The notes under the pieces are model-generated. The model worked only from the letters and a program-made list of their open reading frames with translations. It ran no database searches and had not been told where the DNA came from. Below are positions 1 to 15,000 of a stretch of 64,000 nt of DNA, in pieces. Source of the DNA: Neorhodopirellula pilleata (GTDB taxonomy: Bacteria; Planctomycetota; Planctomycetia; Pirellulales; Pirellulaceae); contig NZ_SJPM01000001.1 of NCBI RefSeq assembly GCF_007859915.1, positions 1,085,086-1,149,085 on the forward strand. Reading direction: 5' to 3'. Position 1 is the stretch's first letter; each line of letters starts with the position of its first letter. The position numbers and the translations under genes are program-made.

Positions 1-1
1 C

Positions 2-3000
2 AACATCCTGACCGACAACACCGTCAACGGTTTGTTCGTTCGAGTGGAAACACCCGCTGCGGACGTACTGGAAACGTTGACCGTCTCGGGACGATTCGAC
101 GACACCGACATCGTCCACGTGATCAGCGAAGTCTTGGTAATCGAAGGTACTCCCGGCGGTCCGATTCTGCTCGAAGATCGCCCGGATCTGGGTAGCGTGA
201 CGTTGAACGCACGGACGACGACGGCATTGAATTCGAACCCAGGTTTAGCCACGGGATCTTATGAATACTTGCTGACCTTCGTGACCCGTGAAGGCAACGA
301 ATCGCTGACCAGCTTCCCGACGAGCCGTCGTGCGTTGATAGGCACGTCCAACTCGATCTTGTTGAACAACTTGCCCGAAGCTCCTGACGAGTTCATTGGA
401 CGGAAACTCTATCGCGGCGTGGTCGGTACCGGCGGGCTCATTGAATACCAACTCGTTGGTCAGCTCGATCGAAGTTCACGCACGTTCCTTGATCTGGGAC
501 AAACTCGTACCGGCAGCCCGAATATCGATGTGGCATTCGATGCCGGCGGAGTGGGTGCCGCGCGAGGTCCCGCAATCGGAAACTTGCAACGCGATCGGAC
601 TTACGATTACCGCATCACTTTCGGAAATGAATTCGGCGGTGAAACGCGAGCGAGCAACGCGACCTTATCGGTCGTTGCGGAACAAAGCGGAACGATCGAA
701 TTGACCAACTTGCCCGTCCCACCGACGGGCTATGATTCCACAAATATCTACCGGCGCAACCCCGCGTCGGGTGAATACTTCCTCATCGCCGAATTGAAGC
801 TTGGAGAAACCGAACTTCTTGACGACGGGCGGGTCCAATCGGTTCAGGTCGACGGCTCATTGCTCGGCCGAAGACTGGGAGCCAATGCCAATGGTGGTTC
901 GAAACTATTGCCTCGTTTCGATGCCCGGCTGACCATCGATCCTGATTTGATCGTAAAGTTTGATACCGCACGAATTGAAGCCACCTTCGGAGCCGATTTC
1001 TACGCCGAGGGCACCGACAGTCAACCGATCATCTTCACGTCTCGCGGCGATGACGAATACGGCGTCGGCGGAACGTTCGACACCAACAACGACGGCGCGA
1101 GTATCGGCGAGGCGGGGGATTGGGGCGGGATTATGTTCCGTCAAGGATCAACCGGGTCCCTTGCGTTTGTTGACTTGCGATTTGGCGGTGGTGAAGCACC
1201 GGTCGAGAACGTATTGACTCGAGTCAACGCGTTGGAAATCTTGCAAGCGAACGTTCGAGTTGTCGATTCAACTTTCGTCGAAAACGGTCGCGGTTCAGGG
1301 GTCGTTTTCGATCCGACCAACACTCGCGAAGGACGCGGCTTCAATGATGACGCCACCATCTTCATCCGTGGTGCGCAACCGATCTTGATCGGAAACACAA
1401 TCGTCGATAGCGAGGGGGCCGCGATCAGCATCAACCCTGACGCGTTGCAATTCCAATCCCACACGGATATGGGGCGATCGATCGGTCTAAACGAACGTTT
1501 TGATCTGCGACCGGATAACCAGGGCCCGTTGCTCATCGACAACCAACTTTCGGGCAACGCAATCAACGGTATGCGAGTCCGCAGCGAGATCGTCACGACC
1601 GATAGTGTTTGGGACGACACAGACATCGTCCACGTCGTCGAAGGTCCTATTTTCTCATTGACGCACCACTACCACGGTGCGCTGCGACTTCGCAGCGAAG
1701 CGGATCAATCGCTCGTGGTCAAGTTTGGCCCCAATGGAACACTCGTCGGCGGCGGTCGTCCGCTGGACATCGACGATCGAATCGGCGGAACATTGCAGGT
1801 GATCGGACAACCTGGATTCCCGGTCGTCTTGACGAGTCTCAATGACAACACGATCGGATCGGGTTTCACCCCCAACGGCCTATCCAACGCGGATACGCTC
1901 GGGGCGACCAATACGGCTCCGGCGGCGGGAGATTGGATCGGATTGCAACTGCAATCGTATGCCAATGATCGCAACGTTGCCTACGTATTCGAGAGTGAAC
2001 GGGGAGACGCGGGTGCGATTACAACCAACGCGGCTCCCGAGAATTCGCAAATCCTCGGCGGTCTGGCTTCGCGTGAGTCTGCCGGCGACGAAAACAAACG
2101 ACTCGGGTTCAACGTCCATGGGACGCTGGCTTCCAAAAACGATGTTGATACCTACCGATTCACGGCCCGTGGGCAAACGGTCGTGTTCCTGGACATTGAT
2201 GAATCCTCATTCGGACTCGATACGATTATCGAGTTGGTCAACGAAACCGGCGAGGTGATCGCCCGCAGTAACGACTCGGCGGCCGAAGCGATCGGTCGGC
2301 AATCCCTGTTTGTCAACTCAAACGTGGATCAGGGACTCACCGCCGACGCGGTTCGTCCGCTGCCGACGGCGTTGAACAGCGGTAATGTCGAATCGGCCAA
2401 TCCGCTCGATGCCGGGATGCGCGTCATCCTTCCCGGATCGGCAGGTGAAGATATCACCTACTATGTTCGTGTCCGTAGCAACAATGCGCAAACCTCCGGT
2501 CAGTATGAACTGAGCGTCCGCTTGAGCGGGACCGACGAAGTTGCCGGCTCAACCATTCGCGGTGCCGATATCCGGTATGCGACTACGGCGATTCAGGTCA
2601 GCGGTGCACCACTGCATAGTCCTCTCGTCGGTGACGTCGGTGAAGACGTCATCTATATCGATCCGACTCCGGGAAATCGCAACAGTGGCGACGAGTCCAC
2701 GCGTGAAACGCAAGATAACCGATTGAATGCACAGTTTAACAACGCTCAATCGATCGGAAATTTGCTGACGACGGACCGAGGTTCTTTGACCGTTACGGGT
2801 GAAATTGGCAACCTCAACAATTCGCTCAGCGTACCAGCACTTTACACCTCTTTGCTCAATGAGCGACTAGAAGATGTGGACGTTTACCGGGTCGATCTCT
2901 TTGCCCAGCAACTCGCGCCGGACACATTCGATAGCGAAAATCGCTTTGTCACGACCACATTCGATATCGATTATGCCGACGAATTGGCGCGAGTGAACAC

Positions 3001-6000
3001 CGTTTTGTCGGTATACGACGCCCAAGGCCGATTGATTTTAGTTAGTCGCGACAGCAACGTGACCGATGATCAGGGACGCCCCGGTCAAGGCGTCGACATG
3101 AGTAACCTATCGGGAGGTTCGGCAGGCGTTCTGGACGCGTATATCGGTCCCGTCGAACTGCCCGAAGGCACTTACTTCGTCGCCGTAAGTAGCGAGGCGG
3201 CCGTTCCCGCCGTGTTGAATCAATTCTTTGAAGAAAACCCGACGAACCCGAATGTTCGATTGATGCCATTGAATTCGGTACGTCCGATCAGTCGGGATTC
3301 GTTCGAAGACCGGGATTTTGCGGACACATTCGGCCGAAACTTAGACTACACCGCCGAACGACCGTTGATTGAACCTGCTTTTGACGAACGATCAGCGGTC
3401 GCCTACACGCTCGACGACATCCGATTGTTCGTGAACTATCAAGGCGGTATCTCCGGCAACAATGCGTCAACGATCGCTAGCTTCAATCCGTTTACCGGTA
3501 CGATGGAACGCCTGATCGGCCAGTTCGGGCCGGCAACGCGAGACCTCGCAATCCGAGATGATGGTGAGTTGTTCACCTATAACTTGCCACCCGGAAACAA
3601 TCCAAACGATGGTAACTCAGGTAACTACCTCAACATCAGCCCGACCAATGCCAACGCGAACAATGAAGGCGATGATGGGATCGTCTTCCGTCGCAGCAAC
3701 AATGCCTTTGGAAACACCGAGGCCGATCCAGACGCACAACTGCTGATCAACGCGATGACCTTTCGAAGATCCCCCGGTGGATTCGACGTAACGGTCGGCT
3801 TTGACGAGAACGGTGATCCGATTGTCGAAAATCTTCCCGATATCAATCGTAGTGTCGTCAGTGCGAATGAACGATTTTGGGTCGTGGGCAACCGAGATAC
3901 GGCAGGTCGAGGCGGAGAGATTCCGCTGTCACTGCGAACCAACATTGTCTACCAGGCCGCAAGCAACAACGGTGTCATCACATCGTTGGGTAGCACGAAC
4001 GACAATGCCGATCGGAACTTCCCAAACAATGTACCTTATGAAACTTTCATGGGGCCGGCGTCAGATGAACGTGAGTTTGGTATCGTCGATACTGGGCTGA
4101 TCGATCAAAGCAGGGGTGCCGATGGCGGAAGTATCACTGGCATCGCACTTCGAAACAATTCTGCATTGAACGGTGACTTAGTTGGCGTGACCGACAACGG
4201 CGGGATCCACGTTTTTGATCCCACCGACATCCAAGATGCGCCCATAGGCACCACGGCTGAAGGTTACGATCGGGTCATCAACACGGTTTACTACGGCCGA
4301 CTCAACGCCGATCCGAAGCACATAACGGCCGAACTTGATGAAGAGTCTGGCATTCGTTTCCCAGTGTTCTCCGGACTCAGCGCTGGACCGCAGTTCGTCG
4401 AAGACGAAGCCTACGCGGACACGTTCTTCGCCACGACTCCAGATGGCTGGATCTACGCCTTCACTCTCGAGACAGCCGTTGATGGCTCCTCAGTCGCTGA
4501 ACCGGCGAATATTTTCTACAACGGTCGATCGGCAATCCAGTTGAGCTTCTTTAGCGAATTCAACACCGATGGAGTTCCTGTTCAATCCTTCGTGGGCGGA
4601 AGTGGTACGCCGACGGGACTCGCCTTCAGTAATCTTGAGGTGAACCCATGGCATGTGACAAGTGACCGTTTTGCCGATGACGGTCACGGACAGGTCACGC
4701 CGTACGACCTATCTCGACAACCGTTGTCGATCGGAGGCGGCAGTAGCCTCTACTTCGGGTTCGAACTAACCGCCAACCAAAACGACAACGCGATCGCACG
4801 TCCCGACGACGATCCCCTCGGACAAGTTGCGCCGGGCGGATCTCATGGTTCGGTCGTGTCGGCACCCTTCGATCTGCGTGAATTCAGTTCGGCCGACAAG
4901 CCTACTCTCTACTTCACCTACCATATCGAAGTCGAAGACAATGATGATTATTTGCCAGGTGTGCGAAACCAACGTGATAGTTTCCGAGTATTCGCTGCCG
5001 GGGACGACGGACAGTGGCAGCTTCTAGCAACCAATGACGACTTCCGCTCACTTGAGCTTGACGACGAATACGACAACCACTCCGAAACGGGTATCTCTGT
5101 TCAAGAAGTATTTGATGACAATCCCAACGGACAGTGGCGGCAGGTTCGAGCCGACTTATCACCGTTGGCAGGCAGCAGCGATGTGCGAATTCGTTTCGAC
5201 TTCAGTACCGCCGGATCGATGCGTACCCAGTTCGGAAGTGTGGAACTTGTTGGCGTTGACGCGGATAAAATAGCCGACAATGCATTGACCACCCTCGAGT
5301 TCGAAGACGAAATCATTCCGGTGCTTCAAGTAATCGGGACGACCGATGTTTTAATTCCCGATGGCTTCAATTTGACTCCGAGTCAAGGATTCTTTAACGG
5401 TGATTCGCTGTTCATCCAGTATCGTGATCCCGTCAACAATTTCTTCCGAAGCCATCAAGTCCTGTTTGTCGAAGCACTCTCGGGGTCCTCGAGCACCTTC
5501 TTGACCGAAATCTTGATCGATCCATCGGCGACCGCTTTTGAGATCGCCAGTGAGATTGCCGCAAGCGTTCCGACCGGGCTTCAACCGGAGTTGATTGGCA
5601 GCAATGGCCGACTCAGATTCAATACCGCCACCTTCATTCAAAGTTCCAATTCGTTTGGTTTCGTTCGCCAAGAAGATCGTTCCGTCGTCCTACAGTCGGT
5701 ACTGGGACGAGACCTGATTCTTCCTTCAGGTGACAACCTTCTAAGCGGACAAAGTGTTGTCATCGATTCGGTCGACGGCCAATCGACTGTTGTTCGGTTT
5801 GTCGATGCGATCAATCCGGGCTCGACCGACACGCAAATCGTTATCAATGTCGCTTGGACTGCCGATGACGTTGCCACGGCGGTCGCCGCAGCGGTACCCA
5901 ATTCGCTGCGGCCCCGTTTCGATGGTGACGGCCGTTTGAGTTTCCTGAATGCGTCTAACATTCAAGTCGACTCGACCATTCTTGCCGGACAATCCAATCC

Positions 6001-9000
6001 GCTTCCTGTTGTCGGTCCCGCCGGACGACAGATTCTGACCCCGACGGGTGATTTGGCGACTAGCGGCGAAATCATCCGGGTCTTTTCTAACATTCCGACC
6101 CCGTTCTTCGAACAACTCGAGTTCGTTCGCGTGGGCGAAACGCATACGAACCCGGTGACGACGCCGGTGTTCTTTGAATCCGGTCAAACGAAGTTTGAAA
6201 TCGCGGACGCGATTCTGGCCGTTCTTCCGGACGGTGTCGCGTTCATCAGCGCTCAAGGTGACGTCGTCTTTGACGACCCGTTCGTGTTTGTTGACGTCAT
6301 TGCGGCGCCGACCTCGATTGAAACGACCACGCTTGCTCAAGCTGATGTGCGAACGATCATTGAACTCCAAGCTGGCGATGAGCTAAACGATGACCAACGT
6401 TTGACATTGACGTCATTCGACGGAACTCAAACGGTGACGTTCATTTTCGACGACGACAACATGGTGGACCCGAGTTTAATACCGGCCAATACAAACTTTA
6501 TCGTTCCGTTCTCGGATACGGACACTGCACTGGATGTGATTCAACGTGCGTTCAACTTCCTCAACAACGATCCGTTATTACAAGCCGCATTTGTTCCAAC
6601 GATCATCGACGACAATCTTACGGTCCTCGCTAACTTTGATTTCGGCGATGTGGTTCTGAACCAACGTCCCAACCTCTTTGGTGCGACCAACACCGACGCG
6701 ATCCAAATTCAGATTCCTGCCGCAGGCGCGCTGATCAATTTGGAACAAATTACCTTTAACTTTGGACCGACGAGTTTCCCGATCACTTTCAGTGACGGCG
6801 GCGGCGGACCTGACACCGTGACTTACAACGGTCCGCTAACTCCTGGTGTGAATTCATCACCTGCTCAAATCGCCAATACACTGGCTAATGTTCTTCAAGC
6901 GTCTCTTCCGAACGGTGTTTCGGTCGGTTCGTTCAATGATCGCGTGATGGTCTATGGAAACGGATTGTCGATCGATCCGCTCAATGCCAACTCGCAAATC
7001 CTGACGGCGCAGTTTCAAGCTCTTGAAATCACCGTGCCGGACGGTGTTGATCTGAATGATCGCGATACGATCGATATCGATATCGATCCGCCGGGTAACT
7101 CAGTTGTTCGTACTACGCCAGTCGTGCTACGTGACCTATCGTCAGCCGTCCCGCCGGTGCCGGGCGCGTTCGACCTCGGGTTCTCCTCGACCGACACGGC
7201 AGCGGATGTGCGAGATGGATTGATCACCTTGCTTTCGCCATTTGCGGTTCCGCCGCGTTTGGATCCTGCTAACAATCGCCTCCTCGTCGTTGGTGCCGAG
7301 TTCAATACGGATGTTCCTCCACCGGGGATCGCTGTGGGACTGGAGCCAGTCATCAGCTTCGATCTATCAGGGGAACAACTGCGGACCGGAGAAACGATCC
7401 AGCTCAACGCCGATGGAATTGACGTTGATATCGTGTTCGTGCGAGCCGGCTCTTCGATCTTGCCAGTACCTAATACGGTGTACGTTTCGTTCGAGGAAGA
7501 CACTACCTCCGAAGAGATCGGAAATCGGGTCGTCACGGCCCTGCAAACAGCCGGATTCAATGGTTTCGCCGCTGTTCCGACTCTCACCGGTTTTGGTCTC
7601 GCCCGCCGAAACTTCTCGGACCCAACCTTTGTCGCCCCGCCGGTTACTTTCGTCGACGAGAGTTCCGAGCTAAACACCTATGGCGTTCCGATTACGCTTC
7701 CACCGGCCTCGGAAATTTCCGAAGGCGAAATCGTTACGATTTATCGGAAAGATCGACCACTCCTCCAATCGGGAGTGGACTATCAATTCACGTTCGTTGG
7801 AACGGGAGCGGAGAACGAAGTTCTGCTGACTCCAAATGCGACTGCGGTCGAAGTTGCCGCGGCGTTTCGATCGGCTCTTGAGTCCTCACTACGACCAAGA
7901 ACACTCGGTACTTCGGGCCGAGAGATCTTGATCGTCGGAGCCCAGTCCATCGTCACTGAAGTTGGTTCGGCGGTCATCAGTTTTCAAGCAAGCGAACAGC
8001 TCGCGTTGGATGGAACCGTTGTCCGCGCCGTACCCGTCTTGCTTGATGGCACGATGGACTCGGTCGAGGTCACTGAGCGTTTGCAAGCCGCATTGGCAGA
8101 ATCAATCGGTACCTATGAAGCACGCTATCAAAAATTCTTGTCGACCGCCGGCAGCGAAGACTACAAGGCTTACGTCAACGACCGCATCCGGTTGTTTAAC
8201 ACGACCGTTGTGGACCCAGGTCCCTACGGTCTGAGTGAGGAACTTCCTGGCGATGAATTTGGCCTCGACACTCCAAGCTTCCTCGGTACCAGTCAAATTA
8301 GCACGGCCGGTGCATTGAACAACACCGTCGAAGGTGTCTATATCGATGATATCATTATCGGTTCCGCCGAACGCGGCGAGGCCGTTCTCTATGAGAACTA
8401 CCTGAACCAACCCGGTAACGCCAATTTTGTTATCGACCCGGAATACGTCCCAGACAGTCGTCCAGATGCCGTCCAACCGGAGAACCCCGATGAAATTTTA
8501 GTCGGGCCCTATTCGCTGGAAATTCGGACCGCAGACCAATACGGCGTGCCTCAGGACTATGACCCAATCAATCTGGTGCTCGATGAGCAGCAGGGTGCCG
8601 GCCGATCATTTGATAGCAACGATCGCTTGGCCGATGGAGCGGTGACAATGATCGCCCCGTCGGGTGTTGACTTGATCGACGGCGACTTGTTTGTACTCGA
8701 TGACGGCAACCGCCGTTTGACGTTCGAGTTTGACAGTCGGTACACTCCAGGCGTCGACGTCGACCTGGGACATGTCCCCGTATTGTTTGATCCTGCTCAC
8801 ACGGCAGCCGAGGTGGCGGCATCGATTCGGGATGCTATCAATTCCGATCAATCGCAAGACACCCTTTCGATCCTGGCGGCGACCGGTGACTCACGCGAAG
8901 GCGGCGTATCAAGTTCGGCGCGGATCGAATTGTTTAGCGGTGAACTTTCCAATCAAAACCTTGACGGAACTTTTTCGTCGGGCAAGTGGTTCACGCCGAC

Positions 9001-12000
9001 GATCACGGTTAACCCTGGATCAGGACGCAATCTACGGCTCGACCTTGTTGCCGAGGAAACTTTCAAAGGGAATTACACAAGTCGTCGCGTTGCCATCATC
9101 GATCATGACGCCGACACCGTCGATTACGTCGTCTACTCCGATGAACTTGCTCAAGCGGCCGTGCCGGGTTACGTCTCCGGCGATACGTTGTTTGCTATCG
9201 GGAAGATCGGTGATGCCGTTGACATCGGTCTTTCTCCGGTTACGGACGCGGACGATGGAAGCATCCTGGGTACGGTCCCAGAATTTGATATTGATGTCAT
9301 TCGCGTTTATCTCGAAGCCGGCCAAGGCATCGACCTGGACGTCGACACGACAGGATTATTCAGAACCGGCGTCGGATTGCAGTTGCCGTTCTTGGCCATC
9401 GTTGAATCAGGGACGGTCTTCACTTCAAGTCAACTGAACTTTGCGTTTGCTCAAAGCCAAGGCGGTGAAACGGCGATCTCCAGTTTCGTGCAACCAACTG
9501 TTGCCGTGGGCGAGACACAAGCAGGCGCGAACCTGCAGTTCACCCCGCAGCGATCTGGCTACTACGACGTCATCATCAGCAGCACGGCGGCTTATGGAGG
9601 TGACCCGGGGCCGGTCAGTCTTCAAGACAGCCAAACCGGTGATTATTTCCTCTCAATTCGGCCGACCAATGATCCGGGCGTCCCGCAACGAGATGTCATG
9701 ATGGTCGACTATCACTTCGGTAAGACCGACGTGAACCGTGTCGACGAGCAAGGCCAAATCATCATTGAAGGCAACTTCATTCGTGACTCAGCCGACACAG
9801 GAATCTCATCGGTGATTGGCGAAGCCGGTCAAACGATCGAGTCGATCCCTAACGGTTTTGCATTCGACGATTCCACTCGCCCCGGCAACGCACGCTTGCT
9901 CCGCAGCCGCAATCCGTTCGGGCTCATCCCAGGGGCCGTGATCACCAACAATGTTGTGATCAACTCCGGCCAGATCGGCATCGAAATCGGTGGCGGCAAT
10001 TTTGGCAACAACGAACTCGGCACTCCGAACATCTTCAGCCGGGTGGTTAACAACACGATTGTTAATAACGGCTCCGGAACCGGCATTGATGTCTCGGGTC
10101 GGGCCGCGCCGACGTTGCTCAACAATATTATCGTTGGCTTTAATAATGGTATTGACGTTGATCTCGTCAACGCTCAACTCACGCAAGCCGATGGCAATGC
10201 TTACTCACGCAACGGAAACGACAGTAATTTGCCGTTGGGACAGACTTCAAGGGTCATTCCTGATACGGTGCAACTGTTCGGCACGACAAGTTTCATTCCG
10301 CTAGCGGGTAGCGGATTCATCGACAATTCGTTCGCGTCCTTAGTCGACCGCTCCGATTTCGTTCAAACCGTCAAGCAGCCGGTCGGCATCGCTTCTTCAC
10401 CGATCTTGGCCCCGGCGTTTGACATTTACGGTCAACGACGCGTCGACAGTGTCTTCGACCCGAACGATGGCGGTAGCGGCGCGAATACGTTTATCGATCG
10501 TGGTGCGATCGAGAATGCCGACTTCCGTCGACCCGATGCGGTATTGAATAATCCATTCGATGCACCGGACGCGACTGCAGCCGGTTCACCGATGGACTTG
10601 ACATTCGATGGCGACGTGGATGCTCAATCCTCGTTCGTGCGATTGGTCAACCCGAACAACTTTACGGAGTTCTTTGAAGTTCAACTGATTGACGAAGCGG
10701 GCACCGGTTTGGATGCTTCGACGATCACCGAACAAACGGTCTTGTTGACCGAGAACGGACGCCAGTTGTTGCCAGGCCGTGACTTCACGTTCGGATATAG
10801 CGAGAACAGTCGCACGATCCGCTTGACTCCGTTGGCGGGAGTTTGGAACCAAGATTCGGTTTACGAAATCACGCTGAACAATCAAGTGCGCCGAGTGCTT
10901 GCACTGGGTGATGGTGGATCGATTGCTGACGGCGACCAAGTCGTCGTGACGGACGAAACCGGTCGCGAAACGGTGTTCGAGTTCGACAGCGGCTACACGC
11001 TCAGCGTACCACGCGGACAGACGCTCGTCGTTACCGACGTTGTCACTGGATTCAATGACACTGACACGTTCCGGATTACTTCGCGTGATGGCACGCAAAT
11101 GGTCACGTTTGAAATCGATACCAATAATACCGTCGCTCAAGCCAACGTGGCGATTCCGTTATCGGGAACAGGAACGGTCGCCGACGTGCGTGATGCGATT
11201 CTGCGCGTGCTCAGTCCATCGCTATTCACCGATTCGGCCCCCGGTGCCATCGATTACGCTGCGTTGCTCGGTCTCGCGCCGGTCGCGATCGGCAACGATT
11301 CGATCCAATTGGGTACGTTGCCTGCATTGCTCTCTAACACGGTTCCGGCAACCACCTTGTTGCCTGGTCACACCGTCGACCTCGCGAACGTGGACTCGGG
11401 TCTGCAATTGATCGGCACGATCGATTCGGTCGATGATGGAGATCAATTCACCTACACCCGAGGCGATCAAACGATCACCTTTGAATTCGATTCCAATAAT
11501 ACGACGATCCCCACGACCGAAACGAACACGTTCCGAAAGATCACATTCAATCGAACCGACACGCCCGATCAAATTGCCGCTTCGATTGCCGCCGCTCTTC
11601 GCGGGGCCAGCATCGACTTGAGCGACGCTCGCACGATCGGCAATGGACTCGTTTCGATCGGTGGTGAGCCCGGTGATTTCATTGACTTGCTCTCAAGCAA
11701 GTTATCGCTCGACGGAACGCCTGGCGTAACAGATCGTTTGACGATCACCGTCCCCGATGGGGTAACCGGAGCGACAATCAATGGATCCATCGTCACGATT
11801 TCGGTGGGAAATCAAACCGAGTCATTCCGTTTCACGACCGATGCAACCCAGGTATTCGCGGAACTACCTGTGGTCATTGATGCGACTGCCGATTCGGCCA
11901 CGATTGCCAATGCGTTGCGTGATGCGGTTCTGTTGACCTTGGGAAGTGAATTGATCCCCACGACGGAAGGTCCGATTCTTTCTCTCGGGGAGACTCCGGC

Positions 12001-15000
12001 CGGTTCGAATAGCCAGTTCACTACGGTCGACTTGTCCCTCGCACCTTTACTGACTCAAGCTGGAGTCAGCGGTGGTGCGATCGCGGTTCAATTCGTCCCA
12101 AGCGACTCGTTGCCCGCAACATCGGTCGCCGCATCATTGCAAATGGCGATGAATGAAGCCGGTTTGGGCATCGACGTTTTCGCACCCGGCGGTGGCGTAT
12201 TGTTGATCGCGGGAACGTCCGACGTTCGAACGATCACCGGCGGCGGAACAAACCAAACGAGCAGCCAAATCATTCCGGCGGTGGCGGACTTGGCGGGCAA
12301 TCCGGTCAATCCGACGCGATCGAATAACGAAACCCGCTTTACGATCATCATGCCAGAAGTCGGTTTCGACTTCGGCGACGCACCGCAGTCGTACGGCACT
12401 GTGTTGGTCAGCCCAACGCCGAACCTGTTGCCCACCGATGGCGGCTTCATTCAAGGCAATGGTGCCCGACATGCGGTCATCGGCGGCGGTAGCGATAGCC
12501 GACTCGGCTTCGTGATCGATACGGAGAAAGACGGCCAAGCGTTTGATCTCGGTTTGTCCGACGACGCCCGGCGTTCATTCGGTTTCTCCGCGATCGAAAC
12601 GACCGCATCGTCACCGACCAATGTTAATATCTCGATCGAAGCGGTTCCTCAACAAAATGAGTCGATCACCGTCACGATCGGATCGACGCTTTATAAGTTT
12701 GTTTTCGCAGAGCCCGGAACACCGTCGTCAGGCGGTCAGTTCGCCGTGCCGTTCTTGCCCGATGACAGCTTGGCCACGATCACTGCATCTTTGCTCGCGG
12801 TGATGCAAACATCGATCACGATCCCTGGTATCTCGATCGCGGGAACGAGCGGACAATCGAACCGTATCAACGTGCGGACATTCGCCAGCAGCGGCAACCC
12901 CGCTGCCGTGATTAGTTTGAACGTCGATTCAGCGTTCTTCTCGAACGCCTTCAGCGTTGACGAATCCGATCCGACAACTCACACGCTGACATTCACATCG
13001 ACACCGGCATTGGGGCAGCGAGTCTTGCTGCGTTTGGCTGATCAAACGGCAGTTTACGAGTTCGTCGACCCGAACCAAAACCCGCGCCCGGGAACGGTTC
13101 CGGTCTTAATCAGCAACAGCTTCACGACCGAAGAAGTCGCCGCAGAGTTGCTTGAAGCCATCCGCCCGACACTGCGTCAATTCGGTGGCGGTTTCGAGGT
13201 CGGTTTGGACGCGAACGACCCGTCGACGATCCGCTTAACAGCGCTCGATGACGAGGACGGTGTTTCGATCGTTCAGTTCCGCGAAAGTCCGACCGATCCG
13301 CCGATGTTCTTCTTCGGACGTTATGCCGACAACGGTAGTGAGTTCGGTGCCGCCGATGCAGGGCGTGTCTTCGGCTACCTCAATCCGCTCGATCCCGCCG
13401 GCACGAACATGCAGGTGTATGTCAGCGGAGGCGGTTTGATCGATGCCTGGATCGATTACAACGGCAATGGACGTTTTGATGAGGACGGCACCGAACAAGT
13501 TCTTCGCAACATTCCCGTAATCGATGGCATCAATACGCTGAGCATTGCTCAGCCTGAGTTTGCCGTTGCGAACAAAAACACATGGTTGCGCATCCGTTTG
13601 AGTGACGCGGGCAATACCACACCGACGGGCGTTGCGATCGGTGGAGAGGTCGAAGACTACCAAGTCTCAGTCTTCAACATTGAGCCACCACAAGCGCAAC
13701 CCCAAGACTTCGTCGCAATTGAAGATACGCCGCTGCGGATTGAGGCATCGCTCAATGCCACCAGTCCGCCGCTGGAAATCAACGAGAAGACGCTGATTGA
13801 TCCGTTGACTCAAACGAATCAATTGCTGCCTGTACGTTATTTCCCGCAGTTACCTCGATTGACCGTCGAACCGGCAATGACCAGTTTTCCGGGCGACGAT
13901 GTTTTGACTTACAAAACGCCGCACGGGAAGTTGGAAATCAACTTGACCCTTGGTGATGACCTGACGGGTTCGTTCACCTACACCCCTGAACCGGACTTCT
14001 ACGGGTTAGACGTCTTCAAGTATCGCTTGTCGACTCAACAAAACGCGAACTCCGCAATCGAAGACATCGATTCATTACCGGAAGTCACCATCAGCGTGCT
14101 TCCTAAGAATGACGCGCCCGGGGCGACGCCTCAGTCTTTCGTTGGTTTTGAAACGACTTCTGATGGTGCCGATTCCACGTTGGTGATTTCCGCTTCGGAC
14201 TTAATCGCCGGCGCAATCCCGGATTTCCAACCCGATGCCACCGGCGCACCACAAGATGAACTCAATCAAACGATCCTAGTGCGTTCGATCTCGACGGCCG
14301 CCGGCACGATCGTTCCTGGGGGAGCGACCAACAGCTTGACGACGTTGCAAGGTGGTACCCTCACCGTAACCTTCAACGACATCAATAATCCACAATGGAT
14401 TGTGGAGGTTCAATATCGACCGGCCGACGATTTCAACTCCGACACCGGAGTGCTCGACGCCTTGGCACTCGATGAGTTTACGTTCACATTGATTGACAAC
14501 GGGATCTCGATTCTGCCGACGGATCTCGCCGACCGATTGGTCGTTTTGGACACTCCAGTGATTCCGGGCGACCCGAATTCGCGTCCCCTTCAAGATGACT
14601 TCTTGTCGCAATCACCGTATTTCGTAAGCCCGGATACCAATCCTGCCTCGAGTACGTTTGGCCAAACGATTCGCAATCAGTTCCGACGCGCCGATATCAA
14701 CGGTGTCCTGGCTCAGTCAGTTGCCGCGACGGCAACCATCCGCGTCGTTCCTCGCAACGATGCTCCGGTCTTGGCGGGCGACTATGTCGGATTGGCCGAC
14801 GCAACCGGTGCGCCCAATGCCGCCTATAACGCGTTCTATCCGACCAATCCACCGGTTCCGTTGGAAGACCAAACGTTTGTGTTCTCGTCGGATTACTTGT
14901 TGCTCAACGATCAAGCCGGCCCGGATACCGCGATCGACGAACTCGCACCTCGTTCGACCAACGATGGGGCTATTCGAGTATCGGGCGTGTCGATGGCGGC